DNA of 64,000 nucleotides, taken from Flavobacterium sp. HTF (GTDB lineage: Bacteria > Bacteroidota > Bacteroidia > Flavobacteriales > Flavobacteriaceae). The stretch is from positions 55,428-119,427 of the forward strand of contig NZ_QETH01000004.1 in the NCBI RefSeq assembly GCF_003105115.1, written 5' to 3'. The position numbers and the translations under genes are program-made. Below, in pieces: positions 36,426 through 45,880 of this stretch. The notes beneath the pieces were generated by a model, which searched no databases, had not been told where the DNA came from, and worked only from the letters and a program-made list of their open reading frames with translations. Position 1 is the first letter of the stretch. Each line of letters opens with the position of its first letter.

Positions 36426-36779
36426 ATGGAAAAGGAAATACACGAACAATATGAGTATGCCAGAAGAAGACTCAGACAAAAGAAAATTTTATATTTTCAT
36501 TTTGTACTTTTTCTTTTAGGAAGTTTGTTTCTGTTTATTGCAAACAGATTCTTTGGACTTGGCGTAAATGTGAACAATACGAACCAAAACTGGTGCATTT
36601 GGGTTATATCCATATGGCTTTTTATTTTTATTCTTCATTTTATAAAAGTCTATATTACAGACAGATTTATGAATAAAAACTGGGAAAGAGAACAAATTGA
36701 CAGACTTGTTGCCCTGCAACAAAAAAGAATCAGTCAATTAGAATCAAAAATAAACGGCGATACAGAAAATAAAATTTAG
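36426..36779 (+). CDS. 2TM domain protein
   Basis: A 117-residue membrane protein with two hydrophobic helices (about 20-39, YFHFVLFLLGSLFLFIANRF, and 57-78, around VISIWLFIFILHFIKVYI), flanked by charged ends (EIHEQYEYARRRLRQKK at the N terminus, a probable coiled coil EREQIDRLVALQQKRISQLES at the C terminus). This is the 2TM family. folA follows 11 bases later, so the two are probably co-transcribed. Confidence 0.85.
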   Translation: MEKEIHEQYEYARRRLRQKKILYFHFVLFLLGSLFLFIANRFFGLGVNVNNTNQNWCIWVISIWLFIFILHFIKVYITDRFMNKNWEREQIDRLVALQQKRISQLESKINGDTENKI

Positions 36780-36790
36780 TTAAGCATACC

Positions 36791-37273
36791 ATGATTATAA
36801 TGATAGCGGCAGTTGCCGAAAATAATGCTCTTGGGAAAAACAATGAATTGGTTTGGCATTTACCAAATGATTTTAAAAGATTTAAAGCACTAACAACAAA
36901 CCATTATATTATTATGGGAAGGAAAACTTTTGAAAGTTTTCCGAAACCATTGCCAAACAGGACCCATGTAGTAATAACCCGCCAGAAAGATTACAATCCT
37001 GAAGGCTGTATTGTGGTGGATAGTATTGAAAAAGCAATCGCTGTATGTCCTGAGGATGAAGATTCATATGTAATTGGAGGGGGAGAAATCTATACCCTGG
37101 CTCTGCCTTACGCCGATATTATAGAAATTACCAAGGTACATCACACGTTCGAAGCCGATGCTTTTTTCCCTAAAATTAGTAAAAGTGAATGGCAGCTAGT
37201 AGAAGCGGAAACCAATTTAAAAGATGAAAAACATCTTTATGATTATACTTACGAAACTTACATTAGAAAATAA
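36791..37273 (+). CDS. folA: Dihydrofolate reductase
   Basis: Reduces dihydrofolate to tetrahydrofolate with NADPH. The 160 residues show MIAAVAENNALGKNNELVWHLP, the catalytic Asp in LPNDFKRFK, IIMGRKTFESFPKPLPNRTHVVITR, and YVIGGGEIYTLALPYAD. Length is typical. Works with ThyA encoded upstream. A terminator follows at 37279-37306. Confidence 0.96.
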   Translation: MIIMIAAVAENNALGKNNELVWHLPNDFKRFKALTTNHYIIMGRKTFESFPKPLPNRTHVVITRQKDYNPEGCIVVDSIEKAIAVCPEDEDSYVIGGGEIYTLALPYADIIEITKVHHTFEADAFFPKISKSEWQLVEAETNLKDEKHLYDYTYETYIRK

Positions 37274-37278
37274 AAAAG

Positions 37279-37306
37279 AAAAACACCCTCAAAAGAGGAT
37301 GTTTTT
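37279..37306 (+). terminator. folA terminator
   Basis: AAACACCCTC / GAGGATGTTT stem with one mismatch, loop AAAA and a T-rich tail. Confidence 0.75.
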
Positions 37307-37391
37307 AATAAAATGATTCCGTTTAGGGTTTCTCAGGAATAGAATTTGATAAAATAAAAATCACCTGACATGATTGTTATAACATTTGATA

Positions 37392-37450
37392 TTTTCTGAG
37401 ACAAGTCTCAGAAAAGTCTTTAATACCAAATACCACGAAGGTATTAAAGA
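37392..37450. repeat. Two adjacent perfect 11-bp inverted repeats
   Basis: TTTTCTGAGAC-aa-GTCTCAGAAAA (37392-37415), then after one base TCTTTAATACC with a 12-base loop and GGTATTAAAGA (37417-37450). Neither is followed by a T-run. They sit in a 559-base intergenic stretch before menG, otherwise AT-rich and without a gene I can support. Confidence 0.75.
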
Positions 37451-37810
37451 CAAAGAAAATTAAAATTTCCAAAAACAAATTTAATCCTAAGAACGTATTT
37501 GCGCTTTAAAAAATAATATTGCTATTAAGAACAATATTTTCAAATCTACCACCTGAACAAACAAATAACCAACGCAAAAGCATTCATTTGATTTAAGCCG
37601 CTAAACCAGTAATCATTAAATGGTTTTAATATTTTTACATGACAAAATTGATTATAATTTCCTACGTACACAATACCCACTTACCGTGATTTTTATAATA
37701 TACCTGCTTTAGGTGAGCGTAAAAAAATATCCCTTCAGGTAAAAAAACATTTCTTCTCCAATTAATTTTACAAATTAAAAAACTGAATTACAGTTAAAGA
37801 AGATTTGTAT

Positions 37811-37818
37811 TATATTTG
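37811..37818 (+). promoter_or_regulatory. -7 promoter box of menG-porT
   Basis: TATATTTG, 15 bases before the menG ATG, with a TTA 20 bases further upstream as a weak -33 element. Confidence 0.55.
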
Positions 37819-37832
37819 CGTAAATAAAAAAA

Positions 37833-38564
37833 ATGTCTGAAAAAATAACTCCGTATAAAAATTCAACACTGGGCAAAAAAGAACAGGTTGCCCAAATGTT
37901 TGATAACATCTCTGGTAACTATGATAACCTAAACCGCGTAATTTCATTTGGGATTGATGTTAAGTGGAGAAAAAAAGTATTGAAAATAGTATCTGATAAA
38001 AAACCAAAAAAAATTCTCGATATAGCGACAGGAACAGGTGATTTGGCTATTTTGATGTCAAAAACAAATGCCGAAAAAATAATTGGTTTAGATATTTCTG
38101 CCGGAATGCTTGAGGTTGGGAAAAAGAAAGTGGAAGAAAAAAAGCTTTCTGATACTATCGAATTAGTTTTAGGAGATTCTGAAAACATACCGTTTGAGGA
38201 CAATTATTTTGATGCTATAACAGTTGGTTTCGGGGTTAGGAATTTTGAAAATCTTGAAAAAGGTTTTGCTGAAATTTTAAGGGTTTTAAAACCAAATGGC
38301 GTTTTTGTTATTCTGGAAACTTCGGTTCCGGACAAAACACCTTACAAACAGGGATATAATTTTTACACTAAAAATATACTTCCTTTAATAGGGAAATTGT
38401 TTTCAAAAGACAATTCAGCTTATGGATATTTGTCCGAATCTGCAGCTGCTTTTCCTTATGGAGAAGCTTTGAACAATATTTTAAGAAAAATTGGGTTTAT
38501 AGATGTTGTGGCTATGCCTCAAACTTTTGGAGTTGCAACCATTTATTCTGCTTCTAAAAAATAG
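37833..38564 (+). CDS. menG: Demethylmenaquinone methyltransferase (UbiE/MenG)
   Basis: SAM-dependent C-methylation of demethylmenaquinone in respiratory quinone synthesis. The 243 residues show [28 protein letters not shown], motif [25 protein letters not shown], and [21 protein letters not shown]. Bacteroidota use menaquinone, so MenG activity is expected rather than UbiE. porT begins one base after the stop; this pairing is a recurring gene order in the phylum. Confidence 0.95.
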   Translation: MSEKITPYKNSTLGKKEQVAQMFDNISGNYDNLNRVISFGIDVKWRKKVLKIVSDKKPKKILDIATGTGDLAILMSKTNAEKIIGLDISAGMLEVGKKKVEEKKLSDTIELVLGDSENIPFEDNYFDAITVGFGVRNFENLEKGFAEILRVLKPNGVFVILETSVPDKTPYKQGYNFYTKNILPLIGKLFSKDNSAYGYLSESAAAFPYGEALNNILRKIGFIDVVAMPQTFGVATIYSASKK

Positions 38565-38565
38565 T

Positions 38566-39282
38566 ATGAAAAAAACAGTAATCTTAATTTTATTAGTCTT
38601 AACGACAAAGGGGTATTCTCAATTTGCTAAAAGTATGTTTAGTAAAGATCCTATTATTAATCTCGAAAACTGGCAAAAGCAACGTCTGTATTTCGGTTAT
38701 TATTTAGGCTTTAATAGTTTTGACTTCAAATTTGATTACAAAAATGTTGTTGAACAGGACATTCAGGTAAAAAAAACAACCGGTTTTAATGTTGGGGTTG
38801 TTGCTGATTTGCGATTACAGGAATATATCAACTTGCGTTTTGAACCGGGTTTGTATTATTCTAAACGTGATTTATATTTTCCGGGTGTGGGTGAATTAGA
38901 GAAAGATTATCTGAGGGAAGTAAACAGTACTTATATCCATTTCCCTTTATTATTAAAGTTCTCCGCTTTGCGTACGGGCAATATTCGCCCTTATTTAGTT
39001 GGCGGAATGTCTACTACTTTAAATTTATCGAGTAACTCAAAATCTAAAGACGATAACTTTCAGCAAAAATTCAGGGTAAAACCATGGACGGCTGCTTATG
39101 AACTTGGTTTTGGTGTTGACTTTTTTACTGAATATTTTATTTTCTCACCTTCTGTCAGAGGAATGTTCGGTATAACGGATGAATTGATTCGTGATAATCC
39201 GGCAAATGGTGCAAGTCCGTGGACAGATAATATTGATTCTATGAAATCGAGAGCTATTTTAATAAATTTCACTTTTCATTAA
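38566..39282 (+). CDS. porT: Type IX secretion protein PorT/SprT
   Basis: A 238-residue outer-membrane beta-barrel protein required for the type IX secretion system in Porphyromonas and Flavobacterium. I place the start at the ATG one base after the menG stop, because it gives a clean signal peptide (MKKTVILILLVLTTKGYSQ); a longer frame begins inside menG without one. Barrel-like strands follow (LYFGYYLGFNSFDFKF, GFNVGVVADLRLQEYINLRFEPGLYYS). Position next to menG supports PorT rather than a generic porin. Confidence 0.88.
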   Translation: MKKTVILILLVLTTKGYSQFAKSMFSKDPIINLENWQKQRLYFGYYLGFNSFDFKFDYKNVVEQDIQVKKTTGFNVGVVADLRLQEYINLRFEPGLYYSKRDLYFPGVGELEKDYLREVNSTYIHFPLLLKFSALRTGNIRPYLVGGMSTTLNLSSNSKSKDDNFQQKFRVKPWTAAYELGFGVDFFTEYFIFSPSVRGMFGITDELIRDNPANGASPWTDNIDSMKSRAILINFTFH

Positions 39283-39291
39283 AACAAATTC

Positions 39292-40020
39292 TTAACTATT
39301 TCGTTTAAATTCACTAAGAATAATTGCTGTTGCGGTAGCGACGTTTAAACTTTCGGTTTTTTGCAGGTCTCCAAATCTTGGAATTGTAATTCGGCTGGTA
39401 ATCATTTTTTCAATCTCTTCAGAGATACCATTGGCTTCATTACCCATAATAATGATTCCGTCTTTAGGCAGATTTGATTGATAAATATTGTCCCCATCCA
39501 TGAATGTTCCAAAGACAGGCAACTCTGTTTGTGCAATAAATGTTTTCAGGTCAGTATAATTTACATTTACTCTGGTAATAGAACCCATTGTAGCCTGTAC
39601 TACTTTTGGATTGTAAATATCAACGGTTTCTTTAGAACAAATAATTTGTCCGATCCCAAACCAGTCACAAAGACGTAAAATTGTTCCCAGATTTCCGGGA
39701 TCACGAATGTCGTCCAGTGCCAGAATCAAACCGGAATTGGTTATTTTATTTTCGACCGGAATTTTGAAAACCGCAAGACAAGAATTTGGAGTCGTTAAAG
39801 CACTTATTTTTTTAAGTTCCTGTTCATTAATAATCGTACGTTTTGAAGGTTTAACTTCTTCAAAATCATTTTGTGTTGTGTATAAATGTTCTAATTCAAG
39901 GTTGGATTGCAAGAGTTCCTGAATTACCTTTACTCCTTCGGCAAAAAATAATTGATTTGCAAAGCGTTGCTTTTTTTGATGTAAACCTGATATAAGCTTT
40001 ATTTGGTTTTTACTAACCAT
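39292..40020 (-). CDS. TrmH/SpoU family RNA 2'-O-methyltransferase
   Basis: A SAM-dependent knotted (SPOUT) RNA methyltransferase. The 242 residues include a substrate-binding N-terminal region (KQRFANQLFFAEGVKVIQELL) and the three SpoU motifs: DIRDPGNLGTILRLCDWFGI, IIMGNEANGISEEIE, and LQKTESLNVATATAIILSEF. Likely rRNA target; the exact nucleoside cannot be told. Divergent from tamL with 37 bases between. Confidence 0.9.
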   Translation of the reverse strand: MVSKNQIKLISGLHQKKQRFANQLFFAEGVKVIQELLQSNLELEHLYTTQNDFEEVKPSKRTIINEQELKKISALTTPNSCLAVFKIPVENKITNSGLILALDDIRDPGNLGTILRLCDWFGIGQIICSKETVDIYNPKVVQATMGSITRVNVNYTDLKTFIAQTELPVFGTFMDGDNIYQSNLPKDGIIIMGNEANGISEEIEKMITSRITIPRFGDLQKTESLNVATATAIILSEFKRNS

Positions 40021-40029
40021 AAAATAATG

Positions 40030-40037
40030 TACTTTTG
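40030..40037 (+). promoter_or_regulatory. -7 promoter box of tamL
   Basis: TACTTTTG 20 bases before the TTG start of tamL, implying a very short 5' leader. Confidence 0.5.
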
Positions 40038-40057
40038 AATTAAATATTTAATAACAC

Positions 40058-42613
40058 TTGAAAAAGAATTCCACAAAAATAACAGCATTTATTCTAATAG
40101 CAATACTTATTTGCGCCTGTAATGCTGTAAAAAGAGTTCCTGACGGAAAAAACCTGCTTACGAAAAACAATATTCGCGTAAACGGAAAGTCTACAAATGA
40201 TGAAACAGCAGCTAACCAAATGTACCAGAAACCAAACGGTACACTATTAGGATACAAACTGCGCCTGAATTTATACAACCTGGCCAACTTAAATCCTGAT
40301 TCAACTTATCAGGCAAAATTCAAAAAAAATCCGGGTTTATATGAGCGTCAGTCTAAAATATTATCTGCAAAACAAGTTGACCGCCTTGGACAGTCTTTTT
40401 TATACAAAGGAATTCACGAATTTTTAAAAAGCACCGGAGAACCTCCTGTTATTATTGATACTGCTAAAGCAAAAAAATCTTTATTACGCTTAAAATATTA
40501 CTATTTCAATAATGGTTATTTTAATGTAAAAACAGATTATGACATTGATAGTGTCGGATTTAAGAAAGCTAAGATTAATTATAATATTACCACAGGTCCT
40601 GCTTATCTTTTAGATTCTATAAAGACAACAATCAAAACCCCGGCACTTGATTCATTATACAAAACAAACAAAGAGCCGTCAATCTTAAAATCAGGAAATC
40701 AATTTAAAACGGCAGATTTTGAAGAAGAAAAAAATCGTGTTACAACCTATTTTAGAAATCACGGTGCTTACTTTTTTCAGCCAACATATGTAACGTACGA
40801 CATTGATACTATTGGCAAAAAAAACAAGGCAGATGTTAACCTGATTATCAATGATAATAATATTCAGGAAAAAGATTCAAGCCGTACAGAACCTTTTAAA
40901 TTATACAAAATAAGTGATGTAAACATTTACACTGATTATTCTCCTGTAAATTCAAAAAGCCAGATAAAGGACAGTACAACTTATAATAACTTTAATTTGT
41001 ACAGTTACAAAAAACTAAAATATAAGCCCCGTGCTATTACCGATGCTATTTTTATCTCAAAAGGAAGTACTTTTTCTGATACCAGAACTACGCTTTCCTC
41101 AAGATATCTAAATAACTTAAAAATTTTCAATTACCCGTCTATCCAGTATGAAGTTGATAAACGCGACCCTACTGCACAATCGCTAATTGCAAATGTTTTT
41201 CTTACTCCAAGAAAAAAATACAGTTTTGGTGCCAGTTTAGACCTTACACACTCCAATATTCAGGATTTTGGTATTGGAGCAAGTATTTCTGAAACGATTC
41301 GAAATGTTTTTAACAGAGCAGAAACTTTAGAAATATCTGCCCGTGTCAATATCGGATCATCAAAAGACATGGCTAACCCCAATGATAATTTCTTTAATGT
41401 TTCGGAATATGGTCTTGACATGAAATTAAATTTCCCAAGAATATTATTGCCTTTCGGAACCGAAAAAATTATTCCGAAAAGAATGATTCCATCTACAAGT
41501 ATTACTGCCGGTTTTTCTAAACAGACAAATATTGGTCTTGATAAGGAAAATTTTACAGGAGGTCTTTCTTATAACTGGAATCCAAAAAGAAATAACACCG
41601 CAAAGTTAGAATTACTAAATGCACAGTTTGTACGTAATTTAAATCCTAATAATTATTTTAATGTCTATACTTCTTCTTATAGAGAATTGAATAATATTGC
41701 CAGTGTTTATAATACTGATCCATCAAATTTGGATGATGATAGTAATTTAATAGTCAGCGAAGGGACTAACAATTTTACTAATCAGGTATTAACAGAACAA
41801 ACGGCTTTAACACCTGAAACTAAAGAATATAAAGACGTTGAAAGCATTGAAGAAAGAAGGCTTAGACTGACTGAAAATGATTTTATTCTGGCTACGAGTT
41901 ATACTTTTACCAAAACCACCAAAAAAGATTTAGCTGACAATACTTTTTATCAGTTTAAAACTAAGATTGAATCTGCAGGAAGTTTATTAACAGCCATTTC
42001 TAATGTATCAAGCCTGCCGAAGAACTCAAATGGTCAATATGTGATATTTAATCTTCCTTATTCTGAATATATAAAAACCGAATTTGAATATATCAAACAC
42101 TGGGATTTTGGGAAAGAAAAGGTATTGGCGGTAAGAAGCTTTTTTGGAATTGCAATTCCTTTTGGAAATTCTAACTATATCCCGTTTTCGCGAAGTTATT
42201 ATTCAGGAGGTTCGAATGATAACCGCGCATGGCAGCCATACGCATTAGGTCCGGGAAGCACCAATGCTTCAAATGATTTTAACGAGGCAAATATGAAAAT
42301 CGCCCTTAGTGGTGAATTTAGGTTTAAAATTTTCGGAGATGTCAAAGGAGCGATCTTCGCAGACGCCGGAAATATCTGGAATGTACTCGATAATGTCGTA
42401 GATACGAAAGCAAGATTTGACAACTTAAACGATTTAGATGAAATTGCTTTGGGTTCAGGATTTGGTTTGCGTTACGATTTAAGTTTCTTTGTTGTTCGTT
42501 TAGATTTAGGCTTCAAGACCTATAATCCGGCGCATGAGAAGGGAGACAGATGGTTTAAAGAATACAATTTTGGGCACTCGGTTTTAAATTTTGGAATAAA
42601 TTATCCGTTCTAA
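40058..42613 (+). CDS. tamL: TamL-type BamA-family outer-membrane lipoprotein
   Basis: An 851-residue Omp85 protein in which the N terminus is a lipoprotein signal (ILICAC, lipidated Cys21), the feature of TamL in Bacteroidota, partner of TamB in envelope assembly. POTRA-like segments run to about residue 370, and a C-terminal BamA barrel includes RSYYSGGSNDNRAWQPYALGPG (VRGF-like box region), ending HSVLNFGINYPF. The start is TTG at 40058, the only start that keeps the lipobox signal intact after the promoter. Confidence 0.88.
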   Translation: MKKNSTKITAFILIAILICACNAVKRVPDGKNLLTKNNIRVNGKSTNDETAANQMYQKPNGTLLGYKLRLNLYNLANLNPDSTYQAKFKKNPGLYERQSKILSAKQVDRLGQSFLYKGIHEFLKSTGEPPVIIDTAKAKKSLLRLKYYYFNNGYFNVKTDYDIDSVGFKKAKINYNITTGPAYLLDSIKTTIKTPALDSLYKTNKEPSILKSGNQFKTADFEEEKNRVTTYFRNHGAYFFQPTYVTYDIDTIGKKNKADVNLIINDNNIQEKDSSRTEPFKLYKISDVNIYTDYSPVNSKSQIKDSTTYNNFNLYSYKKLKYKPRAITDAIFISKGSTFSDTRTTLSSRYLNNLKIFNYPSIQYEVDKRDPTAQSLIANVFLTPRKKYSFGASLDLTHSNIQDFGIGASISETIRNVFNRAETLEISARVNIGSSKDMANPNDNFFNVSEYGLDMKLNFPRILLPFGTEKIIPKRMIPSTSITAGFSKQTNIGLDKENFTGGLSYNWNPKRNNTAKLELLNAQFVRNLNPNNYFNVYTSSYRELNNIASVYNTDPSNLDDDSNLIVSEGTNNFTNQVLTEQTALTPETKEYKDVESIEERRLRLTENDFILATSYTFTKTTKKDLADNTFYQFKTKIESAGSLLTAISNVSSLPKNSNGQYVIFNLPYSEYIKTEFEYIKHWDFGKEKVLAVRSFFGIAIPFGNSNYIPFSRSYYSGGSNDNRAWQPYALGPGSTNASNDFNEANMKIALSGEFRFKIFGDVKGAIFADAGNIWNVLDNVVDTKARFDNLNDLDEIALGSGFGLRYDLSFFVVRLDLGFKTYNPAHEKGDRWFKEYNFGHSVLNFGINYPF

Positions 42614-42627
42614 TGCTAATTAATTCT

Positions 42628-42635
42628 TATTTTTG
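42628..42635 (+). promoter_or_regulatory. -7 promoter box of fbaA
   Basis: TATTTTTG, 38 bases before the fbaA ATG and just after the tamL stop. Confidence 0.5.
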
Positions 42636-42673
42636 CAACCTAAAAACTAAAAACAACTATAAAAAAAATTACA

Positions 42674-43741
42674 ATGGCACACAATATCAAACCAGGAGTA
42701 GCTACAGGAGATCAGGTTCAGGAGATTTTTAATTATGCGAAAGAAAAAGGATTTGCATTACCAGCAGTAAATGTTACTGGATCAAGCACGATTAATGGAG
42801 TTCTTGAAACTGCAGCGAAACTAAACGCGCCAGTTATCATTCAATTTTCAAACGGAGGAGCACAATTTAACGCTGGAAAAGGATTATCTAACGCAGGTGA
42901 GAAAGCAGCTATCGCTGGTGGAATCGCCGGAGCAAAACATATTCATACTTTGGCAGAAGCTTACGGAGCAACTGTAATTTTGCACACTGACCACTGCGCA
43001 AAAAAACTTTTACCTTGGATTGATGGTTTATTAGATGCTTCTGAAAAACATTTTGCAGAAACAGGAAAACCATTATTCAGCTCTCATATGATCGATTTGT
43101 CTGAGGAGCCAATCGAAGAAAACATCGAGATCTGTAAAGAATATTTAGCAAGAATGAGCAAAATGGGTATGACATTAGAAATCGAGCTTGGTATTACAGG
43201 TGGTGAGGAAGATGGTGTTGACAACTCTGATGTTGATAGTTCAAAATTATACACACAACCAGAAGAAGTAGCTTATGCTTATGAAGAATTATCTAAAGTA
43301 AGCCCTAAATTTACAATTGCAGCTGCTTTTGGTAACGTTCACGGTGTTTACAAACCAGGAAACGTAAAATTAACTCCAAAAATCTTAAAAAATTCTCAGG
43401 ATTTCGTTCAAAACAAATTCAACACTGGACATAACCCGGTAGATTTCGTTTTCCACGGAGGTTCAGGTTCGACACTTGAAGAAATCAGAGAAGGAATTAG
43501 CTACGGAGTTATCAAAATGAACATCGATACTGATTTACAATTTGCATACACTGAAGGAATTCGTGATTATATGGTTAAAAACATTGACTATTTGAAATCT
43601 CAAATCGGTAACCCTGAAGGTGCTGATGCTCCGAACAAAAAATACTACGACCCAAGAAGATGGGTTCGTGAAAGCGAAGTAACATTCAATGCAAGACTTG
43701 AACAAGCTTTTGCAGATTTAAATAACGTAAACACGCTTTAA
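42674..43741 (+). CDS. fbaA: Fructose-bisphosphate aldolase, class II
   Basis: Zinc-dependent aldolase of glycolysis and gluconeogenesis. The 355 residues show the metal site ATVILHTDHCAKKLLPWIDG (Asp and His), LEIELGITGGEEDGVDNS, AAFGNVHGVYKPGNVKLTP with its Zn-binding His, and VFHGGSGST. Size and motifs fit the class IIA (E. coli FbaA-like) group. Followed by accD after a repeat-filled spacer of about 110 bases. Confidence 0.96.
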   Translation: MAHNIKPGVATGDQVQEIFNYAKEKGFALPAVNVTGSSTINGVLETAAKLNAPVIIQFSNGGAQFNAGKGLSNAGEKAAIAGGIAGAKHIHTLAEAYGATVILHTDHCAKKLLPWIDGLLDASEKHFAETGKPLFSSHMIDLSEEPIEENIEICKEYLARMSKMGMTLEIELGITGGEEDGVDNSDVDSSKLYTQPEEVAYAYEELSKVSPKFTIAAAFGNVHGVYKPGNVKLTPKILKNSQDFVQNKFNTGHNPVDFVFHGGSGSTLEEIREGISYGVIKMNIDTDLQFAYTEGIRDYMVKNIDYLKSQIGNPEGADAPNKKYYDPRRWVRESEVTFNARLEQAFADLNNVNTL

Positions 43742-43850
43742 ATTTTAGATTTCTGATTTTAGATTTCAGACTTCTAAAAAAGCCTGAAATCTAATTTTTT
43801 GAATCGGATTAAAAATCTAAACTTTAAAATCTACATTCTAAAATTAAAAA
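43742..43850. repeat. TCTAAAATC-type tract in the fbaA-accD spacer
   Basis: Several inverted and direct copies of AAATCTAAAATC-like units, the same family as in the etfB-etfA and osmC-thrA spacers. Copies in both orientations allow hairpins. Confidence 0.65.
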
Positions 43851-43851
43851 A

Positions 43852-44706
43852 ATGGCTTGGTTTAAAAGACAGGAAAAAGGGATTACGACCGCTACAGAAG
43901 ACAAGATGGACGTTCCGAAAGGATTGTGGTACAAATCTCCAACAGGAAAAATTATTGATGCAGACGAATTAGCCAGAAACTTATTCGTAAGCCCTGAAGA
44001 TGATTTTCACGTTCGAATTGGAAGCGCAACCTATTTTGAGATTTTATTCGACAATAACGAATTTGTTGAATTAGATAAAAACATGACTTCTAAAGATCCT
44101 CTGCATTTTGTGGATACAAAAAAATATGCAGAAAGATTGAAAGATGTAATGGAAAAAACCCACCTTAAAGACGCTGTGCGTACAGGAGTGGGAAAATCTA
44201 AAGGAAAAGACCTTGTAATCTGCTGTATGGATTTTGCCTTTATTGGTGGATCTATGGGAGCTGTTGTAGGAGAAAAAATCGCAAGAGGAATTGATCACGC
44301 TATCAAAAACAACATGCCTTTTGTAATGATTTCTAAATCTGGTGGTGCTCGTATGATGGAAGCTGCTTATTCTTTAATGCAATTGGCAAAAACATCTGTA
44401 AAACTGGCACAGCTTGCAGAAGCTGGTTTACCTTACATTTCTTTATGTACAGATCCAACTACCGGAGGAACAACGGCATCATACGCCATGTTAGGAGATA
44501 TTAATATTTCTGAGCCAGGTGCATTGATTGGTTTTGCCGGCCCTCGTGTTGTTCGTGATACTACTGGTAAAGATTTACCAGAAGGTTTCCAGACTGCTGA
44601 GTTTCTTTTAGAGCACGGTTTCCTAGACTTTATCACGCCTAGAAAAGATTTAAAAGATAAGATCAATTTGTATATCGATTTGATTCAGAATAACAATATT
44701 AGATAG
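43852..44706 (+). CDS. accD: Acetyl-CoA carboxylase carboxyltransferase subunit beta
   Basis: Transfers the carboxyl group from biotin to acetyl-CoA in fatty-acid synthesis, with AccA. The 284 residues show the crotonase-like core: [70 protein letters not shown] (given by its two ends). The N-terminal region that in E. coli is a four-Cys zinc ribbon here reads WYKSPTGK and [11 protein letters not shown] with Ser/Pro/Asp in place of the Cys residues, so zinc binding is lost. Confidence 0.95.
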   Translation: MAWFKRQEKGITTATEDKMDVPKGLWYKSPTGKIIDADELARNLFVSPEDDFHVRIGSATYFEILFDNNEFVELDKNMTSKDPLHFVDTKKYAERLKDVMEKTHLKDAVRTGVGKSKGKDLVICCMDFAFIGGSMGAVVGEKIARGIDHAIKNNMPFVMISKSGGARMMEAAYSLMQLAKTSVKLAQLAEAGLPYISLCTDPTTGGTTASYAMLGDINISEPGALIGFAGPRVVRDTTGKDLPEGFQTAEFLLEHGFLDFITPRKDLKDKINLYIDLIQNNNIR

Positions 44707-44729
44707 TTTTCGAACTTCTTAAATCATAT

Positions 44730-44765
44730 AAAATCCCAGGAAATTACTTCTTGGGATTTTTTTTT
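44730..44765 (+). terminator. accD terminator
   Basis: AAAATCCCA / TTGGGATTTT stem with a long T-run, 25 bases after the stop. Confidence 0.85.
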
Positions 44766-44785
44766 ATATCAATAGTTAATATATC

Positions 44786-44870
44786 GTTCCTACGGAACTT
44801 CTGAATACATCATTTCATCTTTCAACGGAATGAATTCCGTTGCTACAAAATATATAATTCCTACGGAATT
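44786..44870. repeat. Cluster of three TTCCnnnGGAA-type palindromes
   Basis: GTTCCTACGGAAC (44786-44798), AACGGAATGAATTCCGTT (44824-44841) and AATTCCTACGGAATT (44856-44870) are related near-perfect palindromes within 85 bases, between convergent genes. The repeated core is CGGAA / TTCCG. Confidence 0.7.
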
Positions 44871-44903
44871 TTTTATGTTTTCTTATTTAGATGGCATCTT
44901 AAA

Positions 44904-45791
44904 TTAGCTCGCTTTTTTCAAATCCTTTTTCAGTTCTTTCTCAGCAATTTTAAAAACTAATTTCTCACGCCAGATCGCATAACGCTCTCTAAAAACTACT
45001 TTGATAGCACTATCAACTGCACCGTGCATAAATAAACTCCAAACACTGGCAATTTTTCGTGAAATTGATGAATCCCAAGCACGAAGTGTCAAAGAAAAAG
45101 AACCATCTATATAACGCATCCAGTGCCACATTCCGGTTGGCATAAACAAAGTATCGCCGTGTTCCAGAAAAACTTCGTAACCTTCTACTCCCTTAAGAGC
45201 CGGAAATTTCTCGAAATCAGGATTTGCTACATCGTAATCTTCTAATGCATATGTTGTATTGGGAAGACAATAAAGCCTTTTCTTCCATTTATTATCAAAT
45301 AATATAATGTGTTTTCTGCCTCCAAAATGACTATGGAAAAGATGGGGTAAATCGATATCATAATGCAAAAAGGTAATCGCTTTTGAACCTCCAAAAAACA
45401 TTGCGGGCATGCTTTCGATAAAACCACCCATTAAATCTTTGGGGATTATTACATCTTTAACCAATTCGGGTCTGTGTTTAAAAAGATTAAAGAAAAAAAT
45501 ACGCAAATCTGTAGGTTCCCTTTTTATCAAATCGAGATATTCGCCAAATTTCATAGTCGCAATTGAAGCATTGATTATTTTGGAGGGATCTGCTTTGGAG
45601 TTATCTACCAATTTTACTTCAATGTCTCCGGCAATTTCCTTAAAATAATCAACAGACCATTTTTCACGTGCGGGCCAGTCTTTTGTTAATCCTTTTATAA
45701 TTAACGGCTTTCTTTTATCTAAATAGTTTTTTTTGAATTCTTCTCTGGTAATAGAATCAACGGTATCAACAGGTTTTAAAATAAAGCTCAT
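44904..45791 (-). CDS. JmjC-like cupin protein
   Basis: A 295-residue cupin-8/JmjC-type protein, a family of Fe(II)/2-oxoglutarate hydroxylases. The iron ligands are visible: His-x-Asp in FLHYDIDLPHLFHSHFGG (about 141-158) and the distal His in LFMPTGMWHWMRYIDGS. RKPLIIKGLTKDWPAREKWS at the N terminus is typical. Substrate unknown. Located about 90 bases downstream of the ABC permease gene on the same strand. Confidence 0.85.
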   Translation of the reverse strand: MSFILKPVDTVDSITREEFKKNYLDKRKPLIIKGLTKDWPAREKWSVDYFKEIAGDIEVKLVDNSKADPSKIINASIATMKFGEYLDLIKREPTDLRIFFFNLFKHRPELVKDVIIPKDLMGGFIESMPAMFFGGSKAITFLHYDIDLPHLFHSHFGGRKHIILFDNKWKKRLYCLPNTTYALEDYDVANPDFEKFPALKGVEGYEVFLEHGDTLFMPTGMWHWMRYIDGSFSLTLRAWDSSISRKIASVWSLFMHGAVDSAIKVVFRERYAIWREKLVFKIAEKELKKDLKKAS

Positions 45792-45880
45792 TTGTTATCA
45801 TTTTGAATTAAAAATGTGCACTTCTTAAAATTCTAAAAAATGGTCTCAAAAATTCACAACCAATAACAAAGATAGCCATT

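Noticed and set aside
38503..38565. Upstream start for porT inside menG
   Set aside because: The ATG at 38566 gives a proper signal peptide and follows the menG stop by one base.
45409..45648. Plus-strand frame inside the JmjC gene
   Set aside because: Antisense to conserved cupin motifs; no independent support.
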